DNA from: Nitrospiraceae bacterium
Lineage (GTDB): Bacteria > Nitrospirota > Thermodesulfovibrionia > Thermodesulfovibrionales > Dissulfurispiraceae
Length of the DNA: 9,834 bases
Assembly: GCA_003170655.1 (NCBI GenBank)
Contig: PMYY01000138.1
Span: 16,047-25,880, forward strand
Direction: 5' to 3'
Position numbers and translations under genes: made by a program. Shown piece after piece: positions 6,362-9,834 of the stretch; within the stretch, counting starts at the first letter, position 1; every line of letters starts with the position of its first letter. The notes under the pieces were generated by a model, which was given only the letters and a program-made list of their open reading frames with translations, made no database searches and was not told the DNA's origin.

Positions 6362-7387
6362 TTATCTCACTTTCGAGCTTAATTCGTGTACAGCCTCGAC
6401 CATTGCGACGGCATTATCCACAGGTGTTTCAGGCAGGATACCGTGCCCGAGGTTAAAGATATGGCCCCGTGCGCCTTCGCAGCTTTTGAGAACGTGGGAT
6501 ACGAGCTCTTTTATTAGGGTACGAGTGCCGAAGAGGATGCAAGGGTCCATGTTGCCCTGGATCGAACAGCCCGTGCCGAGTGCTTTGACCGCATCGGCAG
6601 CCTCGATGCGCCAATCAAGTCCGATAACATCGGCCCCGCTCTGCTTTACGAGAGGGAGCATGGCACTGCTGTTGAATGCAAAATAAATAATCGGCAACTT
6701 CGTCTTTACGGCTGCAACAATTTTTTGGACGTATGGCAATGCATAGATATTGAAGTCGAGAGGCGAGAGCGATCCGACCCATGAATCGAATATCTGTATT
6801 GCGTCAACACCGGCATCGATCTGCGCTTGTACATAGCGGATGACAGCTTCGGTAAGCCTATCCATAAGTTTATGGAAGAGGGCGGGGTTTTGGTACATCA
6901 TCTTTTTTGAGTTGATAAAATTCTTAGTGCCGCCACCTTCGATCATATATGTAGCAAGCGTGAAGGGTGCGCCCGAAAAGCCGATTAGAGGAACATCGAG
7001 TTGCTGACGCACGAGCTTGATCGCATCCGCGACAAAGGGGACATCCTCTTCAGGGTTAAGACCCCTGAGCATAAGCAGGGATGCCTCGTCACGAATAGGG
7101 TTATAGAGTATAGGACCTTTAGATTCAGAGAATTCGAGCTTCATACCCATCGCCTCGACCGGGATAAGGATATCCGAAAAGAGGATGGCGGCATCGACTT
7201 TCAGTATATTCACCGGCTGGAGCGTGACTTCTGCGGCCAGCTCTGGCGTCTTGCATAGAGTTAGAAAATCTACTTTCTGCCTGACCTTACGGTATTCAGG
7301 CAGGTATCTTCCAGCCTGTCGCATTATCCAAACAGGGGTATAATCGGTCTTTTCTCCCCGACAGGCCATGAGAAATGTATTGTTCAC
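6362..7387 (-). CDS. hemE: uroporphyrinogen decarboxylase, GTG start
   Basis: HemE removes four carboxyl groups from uroporphyrinogen III to give coproporphyrinogen III in the cytosol. The 341-residue protein has the family signature PVWIMRQAGRYLPEY (18-32), the catalytic aspartate D72 in FSDILIP, Y147 in ATYMIEGGGTKNF, the DSWVG block (201-205), and H315 in NLGHGILPETP. All expected active-site residues are present. The start is GTG at 7387, inside a GTGA overlap with the stop of the upstream radical SAM gene. An AGGAGG lies at 7392-7397, and the resulting N-terminus MNNTFLMACRGE matches HemE proteins, so the later ATG (7369) is less likely. It is coupled to an AhbD-like gene rather than to hemG or hemH, which is notable. 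Confidence 0.97.
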   Translation of the reverse strand: MNNTFLMACRGEKTDYTPVWIMRQAGRYLPEYRKVRQKVDFLTLCKTPELAAEVTLQPVNILKVDAAILFSDILIPVEAMGMKLEFSESKGPILYNPIRDEASLLMLRGLNPEEDVPFVADAIKLVRQQLDVPLIGFSGAPFTLATYMIEGGGTKNFINSKKMMYQNPALFHKLMDRLTEAVIRYVQAQIDAGVDAIQIFDSWVGSLSPLDFNIYALPYVQKIVAAVKTKLPIIYFAFNSSAMLPLVKQSGADVIGLDWRIEAADAVKALGTGCSIQGNMDPCILFGTRTLIKELVSHVLKSCEGARGHIFNLGHGILPETPVDNAVAMVEAVHELSSKVR

Positions 7388-8454
7388 TTCACCTCCTCTT
7401 GCGCTCGGCGCGGTATATAGTTGCAGAACGGTTCTTCAGCAAGGTAGTCGCCATGTACTGCGTAGGAGCGCGCCCTGCAGCCGCCGCAAACATTCAGGTA
7501 TTCGCATATGCCGCATTTGCCTTTGTAGCTCTTGAAGTCCCTCAGCTCCTTGAAGAGCTCGGAATTCTCCCAGATGTCCTTAAAGGTTTGCGACCCGACG
7601 TTTCCGGCAGGCTTAGGAAAGTAACTGCAGGGAAGCACATTGCCGTCTACATCGATGAGGCAGATAAGCTGTCCGGCGAGACATCCCTTCGAGCCCCCGG
7701 TCGAAAATTTAAGTGTTCGTCTTTCGAACTTTACGCCTTCCTCTTTTGCCTTCTGGAGCACGAGACGGTAATAATGGGGCGCGCAGGTGGGCCGCACCAG
7801 CATGTCTAGCTCGTCTTTCTCCATCTCGAAATGCCAATCGAGGATATCTTCATAACGCTCTTTCGAGATGAGTTCACTCATGATCTCCTCGCCCCTGCCG
7901 GTAGGGACGATCATGAATAGATACCATGCAGTCGCGCCGATCTTTTTGGCTAGACTGTAAACTTTCGGGATCTCTTCTTCGTTCCTTTTTGTGAATGAAG
8001 AATTGATGATGAACTCGATGCCATGCTTCTTAAATAGAGCGGCAGCATTCATAACTCCGGCAAAAGCGCCTTTCTCGTTTCTGAAATCGTCATGGACTTC
8101 CGGAGATGCGCCATCGAGGCTCATCGATACTATCTTCATCCCTGAAGCCTTAATCTTCCCGCAGATTTCATCGGTCACTAGACTTCCGTTCGTGGCCATG
8201 CACATCCTAAGACCTTTGTCGGTGCCGTACTTGGCGATGTCGAAGACGTCGCTTCTCAACAACGGCTCGCCGCCTGAAAGGACGATAACCGGTTTTGCAT
8301 ATCCTGCAATATCATCGAGAATGCGAAAGGCCTCTTGGATCAGGAAGTCGGGATGCTCCTCGACGACCATCTCAGATGAAGAACGGCAATGAACGCAGCG
8401 AAGGTTACATCTTCTAGTAATTTCCCATGCTATCCATTTCGGTGTGAATTCCAT
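7384..8454 (-). CDS. radical SAM/SPASM haem-biosynthesis enzyme, AhbD/NirJ-like
   Basis: The 356-residue protein holds a radical SAM cluster motif C16-x3-C20-x2-C23, the SAM-contact motif SGGEP (60-64), and a C-terminal SPASM region. Its cysteines C258, C265, C276, C314, C317, C323, C326 and C344 can bind auxiliary 4Fe-4S clusters. RPTCAPHYYR (221-230) and CGGCRARSYAVHGDYLAEEPFC are blocks I associate with the AhbC/AhbD/NirJ group. AhbD converts Fe-coproporphyrin III to haem b, AhbC makes Fe-coproporphyrin III from didecarboxysirohaem, and NirJ acts in haem d1 synthesis. The length and C-terminus best fit AhbD, but sequence reading alone cannot separate the three. It is first in the operon and overlaps hemE by 4 nt, which supports a tetrapyrrole role. 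No Shine-Dalgarno site precedes the ATG. Confidence 0.85.
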   Translation of the reverse strand: MEFTPKWIAWEITRRCNLRCVHCRSSSEMVVEEHPDFLIQEAFRILDDIAGYAKPVIVLSGGEPLLRSDVFDIAKYGTDKGLRMCMATNGSLVTDEICGKIKASGMKIVSMSLDGASPEVHDDFRNEKGAFAGVMNAAALFKKHGIEFIINSSFTKRNEEEIPKVYSLAKKIGATAWYLFMIVPTGRGEEIMSELISKERYEDILDWHFEMEKDELDMLVRPTCAPHYYRLVLQKAKEEGVKFERRTLKFSTGGSKGCLAGQLICLIDVDGNVLPCSYFPKPAGNVGSQTFKDIWENSELFKELRDFKSYKGKCGICEYLNVCGGCRARSYAVHGDYLAEEPFCNYIPRRAQEEVK

Positions 8455-8460
8455 GGCTTT

Positions 8461-8489
8461 ATTATAACCTAAGATCGACTATTCATAAA
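8461..8489 (-). promoter_or_regulatory. possible promoter of the haem/purN/rsmD/coaD operon
   Basis: On the - strand a perfect TATAAT (8466-8461) lies 17 bp after a weak TTTATG (8489-8484). The start of transcription would fall at or next to the ATG at 8454, which has no Shine-Dalgarno site, so the first mRNA may be leaderless. The -35 match is poor, so confidence is modest. Confidence 0.4.
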
Positions 8490-8507
8490 CCTGCTGGTCC
8501 GCTTCGC

Positions 8508-8536
8508 TGGGCAGACGGGCTACTTATGGATATACT
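8508..8536 (+). promoter_or_regulatory. possible promoter of the SDR gene
   Basis: TGGGCA (8508-8513, four of six consensus positions) and TATACT (8531-8536) are 17 bp apart and point to the SDR gene. A GAGAGGA site at 8542-8548 sits 5 nt before its ATG. It is back to back with the operon promoter in the 99-bp divergent gap, so both could share a regulator. Confidence 0.4.
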
Positions 8537-8553
8537 CTGTTGAGAGGATTGTC

Positions 8554-9495
8554 ATGGCTGAAAAAGAGGTACACGTCGTAACAGGGGCCTTCGGTTTTGC
8601 GGGTAAATACATTGCGAGGCGCCTGCTGGAAGCAGGATTCGAAGTGAGGACAGTGACAAACTCGCAGCGCCGCGAAAATCCTTTCGTGGGACGTGTTAAG
8701 GCTTATCCTTTCAATTTCAACGACCCAGAAAGACTCGTCGAATCGCTACGCGGGGCAAAAGTCCTTTATAACACCTACTGGGTTAGGTTCAACACTGCGA
8801 ACTTTTCTTTTTCTCTGGCTGTTGATAATACGATGAAACTGTTCGAGGCCGCGGGAAAGGCCGGTATTCGGCGGATCGTACACATCAGCATTCTCAATGC
8901 CTCGGAGAGTTCCGCATTCGAATACTTTAAAGATAAGGCCATAGTCGAGCGTTTACTGAAGGAATCCGGTCTGTCTTATGCGATCCTCAGGCCGGCCGTA
9001 TTGTTCGGAAAGGAGGATATCCTCATCAACAACATCGCCTGGTTTCTCAGGAATTTCCCTGTTTTTGACGTTTTCGGTAACGGGAATTATAAATTACAAC
9101 CAATATTTGTTGACGATCTCGCACGGCTGGCAGTCGAAGAAGGGCTGAAGGAAGAGGACCGCATCATAGACGCTATCGGACCTGAGATGTATGTTTACAA
9201 AGAACTCGTCAGGACCATCGCCAGAACCATAGGGAAGGAACGGCTGATTATCAGCGTTTCACCCGAAATAGGGTATATTGCTAGCACGGCTGTCGGGAGG
9301 CTCTTCGGTGATGTCACCATAACCTGGGATGAGATAAGGGGGCTCATGGCAAATATGTTGTATGCGGACTCACCTCCGGCCGGCACCACGAAGCTGAGCG
9401 ATTATCTGAGGGAAAATGCGTCAACCATAGGAATGAGATATTCGAGTGAGATGGCACGAAGGAAGAACAGGCAGCTTTCATACGATCATTTATAG
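8554..9495 (+). CDS. atypical NAD(P)-binding SDR, NDUFA9/NmrA-like epimerase-dehydratase family
   Basis: The 313-residue protein has an N-terminal Rossmann fold with the dinucleotide motif TGAFGFAG (10-17). A region around SILNASESS (112-120) and Y124-F-K-D-K128 matches the SDR YxxxK pair, and LRPAVLFGKED (145-155) follows. The QPIFVDDLARL segment (182-192) is typical of atypical extended SDRs related to complex I subunit NDUFA9 and to NAD-sugar epimerases. Such proteins bind NAD(P)H; some are redox enzymes acting on quinone, lipid or sugar precursors, others are structural. The substrate cannot be told from the sequence. It is divergent from the haem operon and followed by an unrecognised gene on the same strand. 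The start is supported by a good ribosome binding site. Confidence 0.85.
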   Translation: MAEKEVHVVTGAFGFAGKYIARRLLEAGFEVRTVTNSQRRENPFVGRVKAYPFNFNDPERLVESLRGAKVLYNTYWVRFNTANFSFSLAVDNTMKLFEAAGKAGIRRIVHISILNASESSAFEYFKDKAIVERLLKESGLSYAILRPAVLFGKEDILINNIAWFLRNFPVFDVFGNGNYKLQPIFVDDLARLAVEEGLKEEDRIIDAIGPEMYVYKELVRTIARTIGKERLIISVSPEIGYIASTAVGRLFGDVTITWDEIRGLMANMLYADSPPAGTTKLSDYLRENASTIGMRYSSEMARRKNRQLSYDHL

Positions 9496-9610
9496 ACAAT
9501 ACATAATATGGGCGTTTCTCGTGACGCCGGGGCGGTTCTTTCTTCCCAAAGCCGCTTCATACCTGCTATTCTTAAAGAAAACAACGGATCTGGAAAAGGA
9601 AAATAGCGAG

Positions 9611-9834
9611 ATGAATAAACCGCCCCTCAAGACTATACATGATATCGCAGATATCCTGAAAAACCCGCCATACAGGGACGTTGCAATCATGTGCGATACG
9701 ATTGCACGTATTTGCGGGGAATTTTCGGACACCCCTTATGCGAAGCCTTTCGCCAAACTCGGCGTTGTTGCAAACGCCCTTAGGGTGAAGAGTGTGTTCG
9801 AATTCAAGAGCGTTGTCGATATTATGCTGAAGCA
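9611..9834 (+). CDS. 5' end of an unrecognised gene, cut by the window edge
   Basis: An open frame from ATG 9611 runs 74 codons to the window end with no stop. AAGGA at 9596-9600 lies 10 nt upstream, a usable ribosome binding site. The visible part is soluble-looking and mostly helical in composition, beginning MNKPPLKTIHDIADILKNPP, with two cysteines (in IMCDTIARICGEF). I do not recognise the family. The frame stays open upstream to 9437, overlapping the end of the SDR gene. A GTG at 9446 could add 55 residues, including an amphipathic-to-hydrophobic stretch IIWAFLVTPGRFFLP, but it lacks a good ribosome binding site. It may be co-transcribed with the SDR gene. Confidence 0.55.
   Translation, partial: MNKPPLKTIHDIADILKNPPYRDVAIMCDTIARICGEFSDTPYAKPFAKLGVVANALRVKSVFEFKSVVDIMLK

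Noticed and set aside
7375..7809. A 144-codon + strand frame opposite the radical SAM gene
   Set aside because: The opposite strand carries a complete SPASM domain with ordered cysteines; this frame has no motif and is a shadow.
9508..9606. A 32-codon + strand frame between the SDR and the last gene
   Set aside because: It has no ribosome binding site and no recognisable content, and it competes with the better-supported frame beginning at 9611.
9490..9732. An 80-codon - strand frame over the start of the last gene
   Set aside because: It has no recognisable domain and overlaps a + strand frame that has a ribosome binding site and stays open to the window end.

Overview
The window (about half G+C) looks like chromosomal DNA from a Gram-negative, probably anaerobic or microaerobic bacterium. 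Evidence includes a TPR lipoprotein, a LolD/MacB-type ABC transporter, an AhbD/NirJ-like radical SAM haem enzyme beside hemE, a complex-I-NDUFA9-like SDR, and the core order purN-rsmD-coaD. Nitrospirota or a deltaproteobacterial lineage would fit, but this is inference from gene content only. I see no rRNA, tRNA, CRISPR array, IS element or phage gene.

Region 1 (1-4518, + strand): a near-consensus sigma70 promoter (TTGACA, 17 bp, TATACT) drives an Rrf2-family regulator with cysteines suited to an Fe-S cluster. After it come an exported YVTN-type beta-propeller with a C-terminal CxxCH motif, a REP-like hairpin, and a tight three-gene block: MacB/FtsX-type permease, TPR lipoprotein and LolD-like ATPase. 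The block looks like one transporter. Its permease carries its only two cysteines as an adjacent Cys-Cys pair in the extracytoplasmic domain. Together this may be a redox- or metal-responsive envelope system, and it is the best candidate for something undescribed here.

Region 2 (4599-8454, - strand): a compact convergent operon read from high to low coordinates: AhbD-like radical SAM/SPASM protein, hemE, purN, rsmD, coaD. It is joined by a 4-nt GTGA overlap, a 7-nt gap, a 1-nt TAATG overlap and a 26-nt gap. It combines haem, purine and CoA synthesis with 16S rRNA methylation. Pairing hemE (coproporphyrinogen branch) with an AhbD-like enzyme (described in the sirohaem branch) suggests a hybrid haem route.

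Region 3 (8455-9834, + strand): a divergent promoter region, an atypical NAD(P)-binding SDR, and the 5' end of an unrecognised gene cut by the window edge.
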